IMG/VR virus record: IMGVR_UViG_3300022227_000014
Coordinates: 1-35,179 of that record
From: a virus
Length of the DNA stretch: 35,179 bases
Strand: one strand, 5' to 3'
Shown piece after piece: positions 14,869-23,472 of this stretch. Made by a program: the position numbers and the translations under genes. The number at the start of each line of letters is the position of its first letter. The first letter of the stretch is position 1. The notes beneath the pieces are model-generated. The model made no database searches. It had not been told where the DNA came from and was given only the letters and a program-made list of their open reading frames with translations.

Positions 14869-15420
14869 ATGCGTATTAAAACATTAATGGAAAAACATGG
14901 AGTAACATATTCACACAGTTCTACACAAGTGAATCTACCTCAAAGTTTTGCTCAAGAAGTTATGAGGTGGACTAAAGAAAATATTGATGAAATTCATATT
15001 TATAATAACGCGAGGGATGAATATGGATTAGAAGATGAGATTCATTGTACAGTTTTGTGGGGAATAAATGAAGAAAAACCTAAGGTCACAAAAAAAATAG
15101 TTGGCAAATTCAAACCATTTTCGGTTTCGCTACATAACATCACAAAGTTTGCTACTGAAGATATGTATGATGTTATTCGAATAGATGTTATTGGAAATGA
15201 GCTAATAGATTTACATCACACTATAGCTGATAGTGTAGATAATGAACAAGCATTCTCTCACTATATGCCACATATAACATTAGGTTATGTTGATCCTGGT
15301 AGTTGCGATTATCTATTAGGCAATACATATTTCAGAGGAAGAAAATTTAGAGTGAATGCTATAGTATTTTCTTCTAAAACAGGACATAAAATTCCGTTGA
15401 GATTCAGAAATGGCAATTAA
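14869..15420 (+). CDS. 2H phosphoesterase (2'-5' RNA ligase-like; possible anti-CBASS or RNA-repair enzyme) (183 aa)
   Basis: Two HxT/Vx motifs define the 2H fold: IHCTVLWG with H59 and T61, and YMPHITLGYV with H135 and T137, 75 residues apart, the normal spacing. Between them YDVIRIDVIGNELIDLHHTI is the usual strand-helix linker. Family members hydrolyse 2',3'-cyclic or 3'-5' phosphodiesters; the phage branch includes T4 gp57B (Acb1), which cleaves the cyclic nucleotides of CBASS immunity. Nothing visible fixes the substrate. It is placed between two tail structural genes, one base after the first and overlapping the second by 11 nt. The N-terminus MRIKTLMEKHG loosely resembles the capsid-targeting-like tags on the small proteins here. 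Confidence 0.8.
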   Translation: MRIKTLMEKHGVTYSHSSTQVNLPQSFAQEVMRWTKENIDEIHIYNNARDEYGLEDEIHCTVLWGINEEKPKVTKKIVGKFKPFSVSLHNITKFATEDMYDVIRIDVIGNELIDLHHTIADSVDNEQAFSHYMPHITLGYVDPGSCDYLLGNTYFRGRKFRVNAIVFSSKTGHKIPLRFRNGN

Positions 15421-16228
15421 TCCACTATTACCCATACGAGTAGATAACAGAGTTCAAGGTGCCTATGTAGCGCTGAATCTTGCAGATATTATCTATACGA
15501 ATTTTGAAACTTCAACTACTCTTACATCAACTACCGGTGATGCTAGAACATTGACTGAATCAATTTGCTCATTGACTGCTAATCTGACAGGAAGTAATTC
15601 GGCTCATTATCATGTTGTCAGAAAAAGAGTTGCAGATTTAGGATTTGAACCTTCGTTCACTGCATTCACAGATGGAATGGGCATATATTCTTTTCGTAAG
15701 AGATACTTTGATGCTCATATTAAGAAAGGAACCTTAACAGCTATAGTAGATGCTGGTGATACAGTAAACGCGGGTGATTATAGAGATTCAGGATCAGGGG
15801 CAATGCTAAATGAATCGGATGAAGCTGTTGGAGTAATGCTAAACGATGATGGAATGTTTGTTATAACATCTTCAGCTTCATCACTAGTAACATCAATAAC
15901 TTCTGTGAAATATCAAGCATATGTTGAAAATACTGAGTTAAGTGTTTTTTGTACTTGTCAACCTGGAGAGTTAAACTATACATTGAATCCTTCTGCTTTA
16001 AACGTAACAGCTGGAGGAAATTATTTAGATGGTGCTTTAACGGGTAGTACAAAAAATGCTGAATTTTATCCTGAATTAGTATCAAGTGGAATAGTTTGGC
16101 AACCTCATATAACTCATGTTGGGTTGTATGATGATGATAATAATTTATTAGTAGTTGGAAAACTAACTCGACCATTGAGGAAACCTACAGACATTCCTCT
16201 GACCATTCGCGTGCAAATTGATCTATAA
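15410..16228 (+). CDS. tail structural protein with shared C-terminal module (272 aa)
   Basis: Starts inside the end of the phosphoesterase gene (11-nt overlap), so it is translationally coupled. The N-terminus MAINPLLPIRVDNRVQGAYV is followed by a beta-rich body with a conserved-looking SAHYHVVRKRVADLGFEPSF. It ends with the 40-residue module from 16106, HITHVGLYDDDNNLLVVGKL then TRPLRK, shared with the 288-aa and 726-aa proteins. The body differs from those, so the module is a portable C-terminal unit. Structural tail role inferred. Confidence 0.75.
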   Translation: MAINPLLPIRVDNRVQGAYVALNLADIIYTNFETSTTLTSTTGDARTLTESICSLTANLTGSNSAHYHVVRKRVADLGFEPSFTAFTDGMGIYSFRKRYFDAHIKKGTLTAIVDAGDTVNAGDYRDSGSGAMLNESDEAVGVMLNDDGMFVITSSASSLVTSITSVKYQAYVENTELSVFCTCQPGELNYTLNPSALNVTAGGNYLDGALTGSTKNAEFYPELVSSGIVWQPHITHVGLYDDDNNLLVVGKLTRPLRKPTDIPLTIRVQIDL

Positions 16229-16254
16229 CTTAATGTACAAAAGGAGGTTGTGTA

Positions 16255-17739
16255 ATGGCTTTTAAGTTTGTCCAGTCTGGAGCAACAGGCGACTATCAAA
16301 CTATATTCAATAGAATTATTGAAGATCCTGAAACTATCAGTTTAACAAACGATACAGCCGGTCCATTGTCTTCACAATCTATTCCATTCGATGGAATAGA
16401 TGATTCAATATCTTTTGATAATATTATAATCACAGAAGGAATTGGAGTTTCGGGAGCTTCGGCTGTGAATGTTTCATTTGATGGATTCATAAAACACAAT
16501 TCAACAACAACAGTTGAACGAGCTACATTCTTTGATGCATCAGTTATGAGAAATCTATCAGCAACAACATCAGCTTTTGATGGATTCTATATTGGAAGTG
16601 TTATTCTGACTGGTGGAAATCATTACATAGAATTTAGAATGAATCATGATGAAGTGTTCTCTTATGTTCTAACTTCAGAAGCAACTATCACAACTACAGC
16701 TTGGCATAATGTATTCTGCGAATATGCTTCTGGTGCACAAACTATGAATATTTGGATTGATGGAGCTCTTGATAGTTCTAGCACTCTTGCAGAAGTTATA
16801 ACAGGATCCCCGCTTGGTGAAAGAGGAATTTCTTGGGGTGGAAGATTAGATGAATTGAGACTATGGTTAGCCACAGGATCGGCTTCCGCTATAGGACAAC
16901 TTGCATCAGCGACAGCTATTGGATCTGCACCTGAAGAATTACCAGCTAATGAATTTTCCCCTTCAGCTGAATATTTGGCCTCTTGGTGGAGATTTGACAC
17001 GGTTTCTGCTATTCAATTATTCTCTGCAATCGCTGATTCTATAACCGATAGCAGTGCTAATGGTGATCATACAGGAACTCCATCAGGATTCCAAGGATCT
17101 GATATTGTTTCGTCTGAACAAACTATTATACAAGGATTATCTGCATCAGGAGATTTAGTAGATCTATTGGGAGGCTCATTAGATCATGGAGGTTTGACAA
17201 TATTAGATACGTCTAATAATACTCTCAAATATGAACCAGGTCAGCAAAATATGATGAAAGATGATCTCAATGTTTGGACTGTCTCTGGAGCAGGAGTGTC
17301 TCAAGTTATTGATAACAACAATATTTTCTATGGTGCTTCTGGTATTAGAGTCAACACAACAAACAAGGACACAGGAGTATATCAAGATATATCTAACTCA
17401 GCACTATTATATACTGGGAATACTTATACAATGAGCTTGAGATATAGATCAATTTCAGGTGCTAATCATGCTAGAATAACTTTGTATCTAGGTGATACAG
17501 TTTCATCTGTCACAGGAGTCACAAATCTTAATACTTGGAAACCAATTTATTTATCTGCTATTCACACAGGATCAACCTTATCGGGTAGAGTAGAAGTGTT
17601 AGGAATAGATGATGGGCAAAGCAGTGCATTATTCCAGATAGATGGAATATCAGTTACTGAAGGAGGAGTACCCTTCTCATTTGTTGCACCAGATAGAATA
17701 AGAAAAGCAGGACAACTTTATTGGCCAATCGAGGACTAA
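16255..17739 (+). CDS. tail/fibre protein with LamG-like domain (494 aa)
   Basis: ATG at 16255 follows AAGGAGG at 16241-16247. Residues about 40-210 read as LamG/concanavalin-like (SIPFDGIDDSISFDNIIITE, VNVSFDGFIKHN, AWHNVFCEYASGAQTMNIWI, GGRLDELRLWLATGS). Residues about 355-480 look like a second carbohydrate-binding-type sandwich (TGVYQDISNSALLYTGNTYT, MSLRYRSISGANHARITLYL, then LFQIDGISVTEGG), close to CBM_4_9-type modules. It is the third LamG-like product in the block, so adsorption through glycan contacts is a reasonable inference. It abuts the next gene with no gap. Confidence 0.7.
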   Translation: MAFKFVQSGATGDYQTIFNRIIEDPETISLTNDTAGPLSSQSIPFDGIDDSISFDNIIITEGIGVSGASAVNVSFDGFIKHNSTTTVERATFFDASVMRNLSATTSAFDGFYIGSVILTGGNHYIEFRMNHDEVFSYVLTSEATITTTAWHNVFCEYASGAQTMNIWIDGALDSSSTLAEVITGSPLGERGISWGGRLDELRLWLATGSASAIGQLASATAIGSAPEELPANEFSPSAEYLASWWRFDTVSAIQLFSAIADSITDSSANGDHTGTPSGFQGSDIVSSEQTIIQGLSASGDLVDLLGGSLDHGGLTILDTSNNTLKYEPGQQNMMKDDLNVWTVSGAGVSQVIDNNNIFYGASGIRVNTTNKDTGVYQDISNSALLYTGNTYTMSLRYRSISGANHARITLYLGDTVSSVTGVTNLNTWKPIYLSAIHTGSTLSGRVEVLGIDDGQSSALFQIDGISVTEGGVPFSFVAPDRIRKAGQLYWPIED

Positions 17740-18906
17740 ATGAAAACAGTAGATTTTTTAGTAGAAAATGTTGTTAGGTTTGGAGGAAACTCTGGAGACT
17801 ATAATGAGCAGCCAATTTATGTTCTGACAAATAATAGAGCATTAACTGGAAATGATTTCATAGCGCTATATAGAATAAGATCATCTTTCAATGAAGCTGA
17901 ATCTGGTTCTTTAGGATTGACTATTGGAACAACAGGAACAATGACTTCAGTTACTGGAGCAAAAGGATTATATCCTGAATCAATAACTGCAGACACTAAT
18001 ACATCAACAGCAAATGGAAATCAATATACAATCAGTACAGTTATGAATAAAGGAAATAGATTAGATGTAATTGTAAATGATGCAGATCTTCCTGCAGGAG
18101 ATTTATCACTAACTGGTCTTCAGTCACTGAATGATTTAAATTATATAGGCACTGGAATTAGACCAGTTCCTGATACACTGGCAACTGATGGTTCAACAGG
18201 AAAAGCTCAAGTATTATTATACACTTATAATAGAGAAGAACTATCAAGCTCTTTAACTTCTGTTGTAGATAGAAGTGGAAATGAATTGTTAGGAGAAATA
18301 AAAGGTACTGCTTCAGGAGATGCTACTAGTGCAACTGTAACAGGTTGGACTTTTGGTGCCACGGATGGTGGATTTAGATTTGATGGTGCCAGTTGGATAG
18401 AGAGTGCTAGTAGTTCTCTATTTAATGCATCAGGACAATCTAATGGTTATTCATTAATGACACATGCAAAGTTTGCAGCAACTTCTAATTCTAGTTTGCT
18501 GACAATAGGTGGTAGTGCAACAGAGGTTCTTGCTATCAAAGAAAAAGATGGAGTCATTGAATTGACAATGGGTGCTCAAACTCTAACAGCTGGTCCTGTA
18601 GATCTTGGTAAGTGGTTTCATGTTGGAGTAGTTGTTGAATCTACATCTGCTTCTACTTCTGGTGCTACTATATATCTGAATGGATTTAGTGCTTCCTTTT
18701 CTGCTGCAATGAATTTCTTTCCTGTAGTCAATTCAGATACTAGACTGATAATTGGAAAAGATATAGGATTAGTTGCTTCTGGTTTAACAGGTAGTATTTC
18801 TAATACTAGAATATTCAATAGAACTTTATCAGCTCAAGAGGTTGCTTTAAATTATTTTGCCACAATCCCTTCTTATATAATAGCTGATAGTTTAAAGATA
18901 GGATAG
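17740..18906 (+). CDS. tail/fibre protein with C-terminal LamG-like domain (388 aa)
   Basis: Starts immediately after the preceding stop. The N-terminal ~150 residues (VRFGGNSGDYNEQPIYVLTN, NDFIALYRIRSS) are unrecognised but look like a virion-attachment part. Residues about 195-385 are LamG/Laminin_G_3-like: GFRFDGASWIESASSS, SLMTHAKFAATSNSSLLTIG, GKWFHVGVVVES, ATIYLNGFSASF, SDTRLIIGKDIG, GSISNTRIFNRTLSAQEVAL; the last segment is the usual end of the domain. It is the last gene of the tail block; a 52-bp gap with a promoter-like element follows. Confidence 0.75.
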   Translation: MKTVDFLVENVVRFGGNSGDYNEQPIYVLTNNRALTGNDFIALYRIRSSFNEAESGSLGLTIGTTGTMTSVTGAKGLYPESITADTNTSTANGNQYTISTVMNKGNRLDVIVNDADLPAGDLSLTGLQSLNDLNYIGTGIRPVPDTLATDGSTGKAQVLLYTYNREELSSSLTSVVDRSGNELLGEIKGTASGDATSATVTGWTFGATDGGFRFDGASWIESASSSLFNASGQSNGYSLMTHAKFAATSNSSLLTIGGSATEVLAIKEKDGVIELTMGAQTLTAGPVDLGKWFHVGVVVESTSASTSGATIYLNGFSASFSAAMNFFPVVNSDTRLIIGKDIGLVASGLTGSISNTRIFNRTLSAQEVALNYFATIPSYIIADSLKIG

Positions 18907-18910
18907 TCTA

Positions 18911-18921
18911 ATTTATTATAA
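18911..18921 (+). promoter_or_regulatory. candidate promoter element ATTTATTATAA
   Basis: The 11-mer is identical to 33351-33361 and one base different from 10624-10634. It sits in the only gap between the tail block and the polymerase-like gene, 37 bases before that gene's ATG, a sensible place for a transcript start. Confidence 0.35.
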
Positions 18922-18958
18922 CAATATACGGCAGGTAATATAAACTAAAGGTTACAAA

Positions 18959-20383
18959 ATGGTTACGACAACGGAACAAGAAATACTACACAGAGTTAAT
19001 GAAGCAATAGATGGCAAATTGGTCCTATCTGTCAAAGGTAACAATAACTTAGACAAGATTGAATCGATAGGTGTTGTATCAAATGACAAGTACTTCATAA
19101 CCGATACAATACTTGATCAACAAAATTTTATAAATAGTTTACTAAATGCGATTGAGCTTCAGAACTTGAAGCTCTATGTATATGATTTAAAAGAATTCTT
19201 CAAGCTCGCTTTGAATATTCTCGACGATCATGTCAATTTCAATGTAATTAATAACTTTATCGATCTAAAGCTATATTTATATGACAGGTTTGGCACAAAG
19301 GTTTCTCTATTTGATGAATCAATAATGAAGCTCACAGGTCGTGAAATTTCATTCGGACACCTAGAGCATTATAAGTCATTATATTCCTTTGATTCGTTTC
19401 CTTATCAAGTATTGGTTCCTAAAACCCTTACTGATCTAGTTCACTACGAGTTACAAGCATTAGATAAATTAAGAAAAGTATTCAATATAAAACCAAAGAA
19501 GTATTTAACAATGATGCATATGGCATCATATTGTTATGCTCATATAGAAAGAAATGAATTAAAGATATATCTAGATCCTTGCATTGATCATTTAGAATAT
19601 GATGATATAAAGAGATATTTTTCAGACTATAAAGAAGCAGAGGGATATGCTAGATTGAAGTATAATTTAGATCATACCTCTACAACGAGGTTATCATCAT
19701 CGTTCCACAGTATAACACCCGATAAATCTCAGATCATAGTTACAGGTAGAGATGATAGAGCATTTTTAAGAATAGATTGGACAGCATTTGAATTCAAAGT
19801 TTTGTGTAATCATTTCGGAATTAAATTTGGAAGTATAAAATATCCAAAAGAAATTCTAACAATGCCAAATGATCCTTACAAATATGTAGAAAAGGTTATG
19901 ACATTTAAGCATGTTACAGAAAAATTTACAAGAGATCAAATAAAGAATAATACCATAAAATGGATGTATGGTTCTAAAAACTACAACAGAAAAATTATAG
20001 AGTTATTGAAATCAGCTTTAATAGGTGTAGAAAAAATAGATCAATGGAAGGAAGAGACTATTAAAGCCCTTCAATTCACAAATCGTTTTGACAAAAAAAT
20101 TAAATATGAAAGCAAACAAGATTGTGAACGAAGATGTATTAATAATTTAATCCAGAGTGAGGCGGCATATATATCAACAAAACATACATGCCAACTCATG
20201 TTCCATTTGATACAAGCTAGAGTACCAGCTAAGATTGTTGCAACTAGATATGATGAAATAATTTTAGAGTTTAACATTGACCAAGAGGCTGAAATGAAAG
20301 AGCTTCTAACTAAAGTAATAGGGCAAGAATACAGTTGCAAAATGTCTATAGCTAAGAAATTCTCGGAGCTTAAAGATGATTAA
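18959..20383 (+). CDS. divergent family-A DNA polymerase-like protein (474 aa)
   Basis: Polymerase motifs appear in order. TTRLSS (R244) and ITPDKSQIIV precede motif A, LRIDWTAFEFKVL, with catalytic-type D273 in place of DYSQIELR. Motif B is RDQIKNNTIKWMYG: R325, K329 and Y337 hold the spacing of Klenow R754, K758 and Y766, with isoleucine where F762 lies. NNLIQSEAAYISTKHT matches the NxxIQGxAADI element. Motif C is TRYDEIILEF with D432 (HDE becomes YDE). Residues ~70-115 (YVYDLKEFF, FIDLKLYLYD) may be a relic of the 3'-5' exonuclease fold without its acidic residues. At 474 aa it is shorter than typical PolA-type enzymes. Its place after tail genes is unusual. AAAGG precedes the ATG. It may be an active polymerase, a repair enzyme or a structural derivative. 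Confidence 0.75.
   Translation: MVTTTEQEILHRVNEAIDGKLVLSVKGNNNLDKIESIGVVSNDKYFITDTILDQQNFINSLLNAIELQNLKLYVYDLKEFFKLALNILDDHVNFNVINNFIDLKLYLYDRFGTKVSLFDESIMKLTGREISFGHLEHYKSLYSFDSFPYQVLVPKTLTDLVHYELQALDKLRKVFNIKPKKYLTMMHMASYCYAHIERNELKIYLDPCIDHLEYDDIKRYFSDYKEAEGYARLKYNLDHTSTTRLSSSFHSITPDKSQIIVTGRDDRAFLRIDWTAFEFKVLCNHFGIKFGSIKYPKEILTMPNDPYKYVEKVMTFKHVTEKFTRDQIKNNTIKWMYGSKNYNRKIIELLKSALIGVEKIDQWKEETIKALQFTNRFDKKIKYESKQDCERRCINNLIQSEAAYISTKHTCQLMFHLIQARVPAKIVATRYDEIILEFNIDQEAEMKELLTKVIGQEYSCKMSIAKKFSELKDD
19307..19334 (+). repeat. 28-bp exact direct repeat, copy 1
   Basis: Identical to 33277-33304 and read in the same frame there (LFDESIMKL). This copy is embedded in the polymerase-like gene, in the segment just after the exonuclease-like part, and appears to be the parent. 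Confidence 0.93.
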
Positions 20384-20954
20384 TACAAATTTCAGACTTG
20401 ATAAGAATGATTTGATTACAAGGTTCAAGAAATACATAATGCAATATCAAGATTCTGATGAATTAGAATTTGAACCTGAACACGGTAAAGATGTTTCATA
20501 TTCGAAGTTGAATATATTGAAAAAGGTTCAGAAAATCTATGAGTGGATCTTGAAAGAAGTTCTTCTACAAATAAGACAAAATCATATACATGACGATAAT
20601 GTTTTTAATCAAGTAAAGGGCGGTATCTCAAATTATATCAGAAACAAAATCAGGTCTGCTTCAGATGGTAGTATATATTTGAAGGTTCCTGATTTAGTAA
20701 CATTCAATGGAGACATTGAACAATATCATGAATGGGTAGTAAAGAATAAGAAAAATCAGGAACGACTCTTAAGGAAAATTATAGACGAATTGAATAATTT
20801 CTTAGAAGGAGAAAAAGATGATGACAATAACAAACCAATTTTAAACGACGAAGATTATCAAGAAATAATTACCTTAGAAGATACGATGGAGTATCTTACG
20901 TCCAAGCTTGATGAAATTATCGATTTGGAGAATGAAAGTGACGAAGAAGAATAA
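20376..20954 (+). CDS. hypothetical acidic protein (192 aa)
   Basis: Not recognised. It overlaps the polymerase-like gene by 8 nt and the next gene by about 17 nt, so all three are coupled. It is mostly helical, with IKLxxLKKVQKIYEWILKEV-type helices near residues 45-70, a central beta-prone GSIYLKVPDLVTF, and a strongly acidic C-terminal third (GEKDDDNNKPILNDEDYQ, then LENESDEEE). Such a tail could mimic DNA or bind a basic partner. Its constant company with the polymerase-like protein makes it a candidate cofactor, which is inference. Confidence 0.75.
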   Translation: MINTNFRLDKNDLITRFKKYIMQYQDSDELEFEPEHGKDVSYSKLNILKKVQKIYEWILKEVLLQIRQNHIHDDNVFNQVKGGISNYIRNKIRSASDGSIYLKVPDLVTFNGDIEQYHEWVVKNKKNQERLLRKIIDELNNFLEGEKDDDNNKPILNDEDYQEIITLEDTMEYLTSKLDEIIDLENESDEEE

Positions 20955-22752
20955 TCTTAATCTTAAAGATATAGATTCACATGTAAATGAAAGATCATTC
21001 GCATACAAGAAAGCTGAAAGCCTGAAGTTAGAATATATCGGATTTGCATACTTTAAAGATCCTGAAACTAATATCATAAAGGCGGTTTCTATGAAAGAAG
21101 GTACAAGATTAAAGCTTTTTAAGGAAGAAGAGACTAAACAGTCTTTAATAAAAGCCCCACCAACTGAAGCCGGCACTGCCAGATTTTATTATATTGATGG
21201 CGGAAAGGAATTACATATGGTGACTAAAGGGTATGGTGCCAAACAGAATTGGAACGCCGCTTCAGACCGAGATGTTAGAACAAAAAAGGCTAAAGAAGAA
21301 AAAGGCAAAAAAACTGTAGATTTTACAGATAAAAATAAACAACTTAAGAAAATCGATACGGCTAACTCACAAGTATTCAAGGTAGATAATAATCTAGATG
21401 ATGCAACATTCGCAAAGAAAAATAAAGGAAATGAAAATCCTGAACCTCCTCCACATTTTAGGATGCCAAAATTGCCCAAGGGGAAATATCCTGTAAAATA
21501 TCAAAAGGTCTTAGAAAGAATGTTGAATACAAAATCTAATGATACTACTAAAGCTATATCTCATTTTGTAGAAGGAGACGCAGGTGCAGGACAAATTTCA
21601 GCACAAGCTGGAGAATTACTAACAATGATGTTTTCATCTATGGATGATAAAACGTTTAATGCAGTTAGTCAAAAAATATTAGATCATACAGAAGCTATTC
21701 GAAAAACGCATTGGGACACTAAAAAGCAAAGTCAAACGGTCAATACAGTTGTTGATTCATCATGGGTTAAGGCTGCTATAGGTAATAGAAACGCTATACA
21801 TTCTAGAATTTCAAAACAATTCCCAGGCGCTAAAATAATAGCAACATGCTGGGATACTAAAGAAGAAGTAGAAGCATTGGGATTAGATGATTATAAAGTC
21901 AATAAAGGATTTTCTACTGATATGTACTTGAAACTTCAAGATAAAGATGGTAAAGATATACTGGACGAAGTTTCATTGAAAAAATCTACAAAAGTTAATT
22001 TTATTAATAGTGGAATATCTAAATTTAAAGATTGGGATCCTCAACTTGAATCTGAATTGGATGGTAACGCTTTTAGAATAGAACAAAGAAAACGCCTAGA
22101 AGCTGGAGTTAAGAAATTCGCTTCAAGCCACAAGAGAATGATGAATAGTAATGCTAAGTATAAATCAGCTATTGAAAAAATGGAAAAATCAAAAAAAATA
22201 GATTTAGCAACAGCTGCATCTGGCAAAGGATCACATCGTAATGCAGCTAAAGTTATGATGAATGTTTTGGTCGAATTAAGTAAAGCAGGTAACAAGGAAA
22301 CAAAAAAATATTTAGATGAACACATGAAACATACAGATAATTTAGCTAATCTAGCCGTTAAAGCGATTACTAACAATGAGAAACTAAAAGATGGTTTATT
22401 GAAAGAAATAAGTTCAGAATTTCCATTAAAATCTGTTGCTAATGGAGAAGAGAATATGGCAATTGGTCAATATTCATTAGATAAATTTACTATGGAAAGT
22501 ATATTTGGAACATCTGATTATGATAAAATAAAAGAGCATTTAATAGCCGAAAAAGATTCTAAAGGCAAACCTTATGTGGGATATAGAGCTAAAATAGGCG
22601 ATAAAACAATTCCTATAGCAGAAATAGCAATAAGAGAAAAGGGTAAGGGATATTCAGGAACACCAGCACTTGAAATGAAATTACACAACGAGTTTGCTAA
22701 ATTTTTAGCAAAAGCACACGAACAAGTTTATTCTAGCGGAGAAACAAAGTGA
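20938..22752 (+). CDS. large protein with possible PD-(D/E)XK-like core (604 aa)
   Basis: GTG at 20938 is preferred over the upstream TTG/ATG (20908, 20911) and ATG 20932 because GGAG at 20927-20930 is 7 nt away. I do not recognise a named family. A central block GFSTDMYLKLQD...ILDEVSLKKSTKVNF has an acid (D328) and, after a turn, E344-V-S-L-K348, which recalls the strand-turn-strand of PD-(D/E)XK nucleases with a SxK variant; WVKAAIGNRNAIHSRI just before could be the leading helix. The N-terminal 150 residues are charged and repetitive (TKKAKEEKGKKTVDFTDKNK). A second conserved-looking stretch is near the C-terminus (VGYRAKIGDKTIPIAEIAIR, GTPALEMKLHNEFAKFLAK). Coupled to the polymerase-like gene through the 192-aa gene. 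Nuclease activity is a guess. Confidence 0.7.
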   Translation: MTKKNNLNLKDIDSHVNERSFAYKKAESLKLEYIGFAYFKDPETNIIKAVSMKEGTRLKLFKEEETKQSLIKAPPTEAGTARFYYIDGGKELHMVTKGYGAKQNWNAASDRDVRTKKAKEEKGKKTVDFTDKNKQLKKIDTANSQVFKVDNNLDDATFAKKNKGNENPEPPPHFRMPKLPKGKYPVKYQKVLERMLNTKSNDTTKAISHFVEGDAGAGQISAQAGELLTMMFSSMDDKTFNAVSQKILDHTEAIRKTHWDTKKQSQTVNTVVDSSWVKAAIGNRNAIHSRISKQFPGAKIIATCWDTKEEVEALGLDDYKVNKGFSTDMYLKLQDKDGKDILDEVSLKKSTKVNFINSGISKFKDWDPQLESELDGNAFRIEQRKRLEAGVKKFASSHKRMMNSNAKYKSAIEKMEKSKKIDLATAASGKGSHRNAAKVMMNVLVELSKAGNKETKKYLDEHMKHTDNLANLAVKAITNNEKLKDGLLKEISSEFPLKSVANGEENMAIGQYSLDKFTMESIFGTSDYDKIKEHLIAEKDSKGKPYVGYRAKIGDKTIPIAEIAIREKGKGYSGTPALEMKLHNEFAKFLAKAHEQVYSSGETK

Positions 22753-23030
22753 AAATCAAAAGATCTCAATTGAAGGAAATTATAAAAGAAGTAATACGAG
22801 AAGGAGCTACATCTCCAGCTGGATTGAAAGATAAACCTGCTAAAGATTATGAAACGTGGAGAGCAGAACTAGAATATATAGCCGATGATGTTCTCTATAT
22901 CCCTAGTATGAAACAAGTCGGAATATCAGAGAGAGAAATCAAACAAGCTTTTAAGAAAAGACATAAAACATGGACTGATGTATTAGTCGATCTTGGTTTA
23001 GACCCTGATGAAGATTCAGATAATTTCTAA
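22749..23030 (+). CDS. small MKIKRSQLKEIIKEVIREG protein (93 aa)
   Basis: Overlaps the preceding stop by 4 nt; the start is GTG at 22749. The N-terminus MKIKRSQLKEIIKEVIREG is an amphipathic helix followed by a Glu-Gly step, a form that recurs on many small proteins of large phages. After a short linker the body is a helical domain (DYETWRAELEYIADDVLYI, SEREIKQAFKKRHKTWTDVL, VDLGLDPDED). Function unknown. First of four consecutive small proteins with related N-termini. Confidence 0.8.
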   Translation: MKIKRSQLKEIIKEVIREGATSPAGLKDKPAKDYETWRAELEYIADDVLYIPSMKQVGISEREIKQAFKKRHKTWTDVLVDLGLDPDEDSDNF

Positions 23031-23050
23031 ACTAACAAGGAGAAAAAATA

Positions 23051-23464
23051 ATGAAGATCAAAAAATCCGACATAGTAGATATTATTAAAGAAGTAATCAG
23101 TGAAAAAGAAGATGATGGAACAGAATTACCTGGAGATCATTTCGATAGTGATAGTGCGAGAGTATTTTTCAATGCCGAAGATGCTCAATGGGCTGTAGAT
23201 TCTTATAAATCAGATGATGCATGGGAAATATCTGTAGTTCCTAGTGTTTTTGGATCTAAGAGGGGTTCACACAAAAGAGCTAATAGAGATGCTGTAGTAA
23301 AAGCAGCTGCTCCTTATATAAAAAAGCTTTTAAGCAAAATCAAAGCTAAGACGATTATATTAGTTGGTGCAAAAGGTAGTTGGATAGCAGGAAAATCAAA
23401 TGTCATACCAGGATATAAAGCTACAGGCAAGAATCGCAAAAACATTATAATGTCAAAGGGATAG
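23051..23464 (+). CDS. small MKIKKSDIVDIIKEVISEK protein (137 aa)
   Basis: ATG at 23051 follows AAGGAG. The N-terminus MKIKKSDIVDIIKEVISEKE matches the preceding protein in charge and hydrophobic spacing, although the body differs. The rest is alpha/beta: ARVFFNAEDAQWAVDSYKS, WEISVVPSVFGSKRG, KAAAPYIKKLLSKIKAKTII, LVGAKGSWIAGKS. No family recognised. The difference in body with a shared N-terminus argues for a targeting or processing signal rather than common function. Confidence 0.8.
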   Translation: MKIKKSDIVDIIKEVISEKEDDGTELPGDHFDSDSARVFFNAEDAQWAVDSYKSDDAWEISVVPSVFGSKRGSHKRANRDAVVKAAAPYIKKLLSKIKAKTIILVGAKGSWIAGKSNVIPGYKATGKNRKNIIMSKG

Positions 23465-23472
23465 ATAATATT

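Noticed and set aside
15861-16175. 104-aa minus-strand frame in the 272-aa tail gene
   Set aside because: Low-complexity composition (Leu, His, Gln) is the reverse of a Asn/Ser/Thr-rich coding strand; a shadow.
20908-20937. Upstream TTG/ATG starts for the 604-aa protein
   Set aside because: No suitably spaced binding site; GGAG is 7 nt from GTG 20938, which is therefore preferred.
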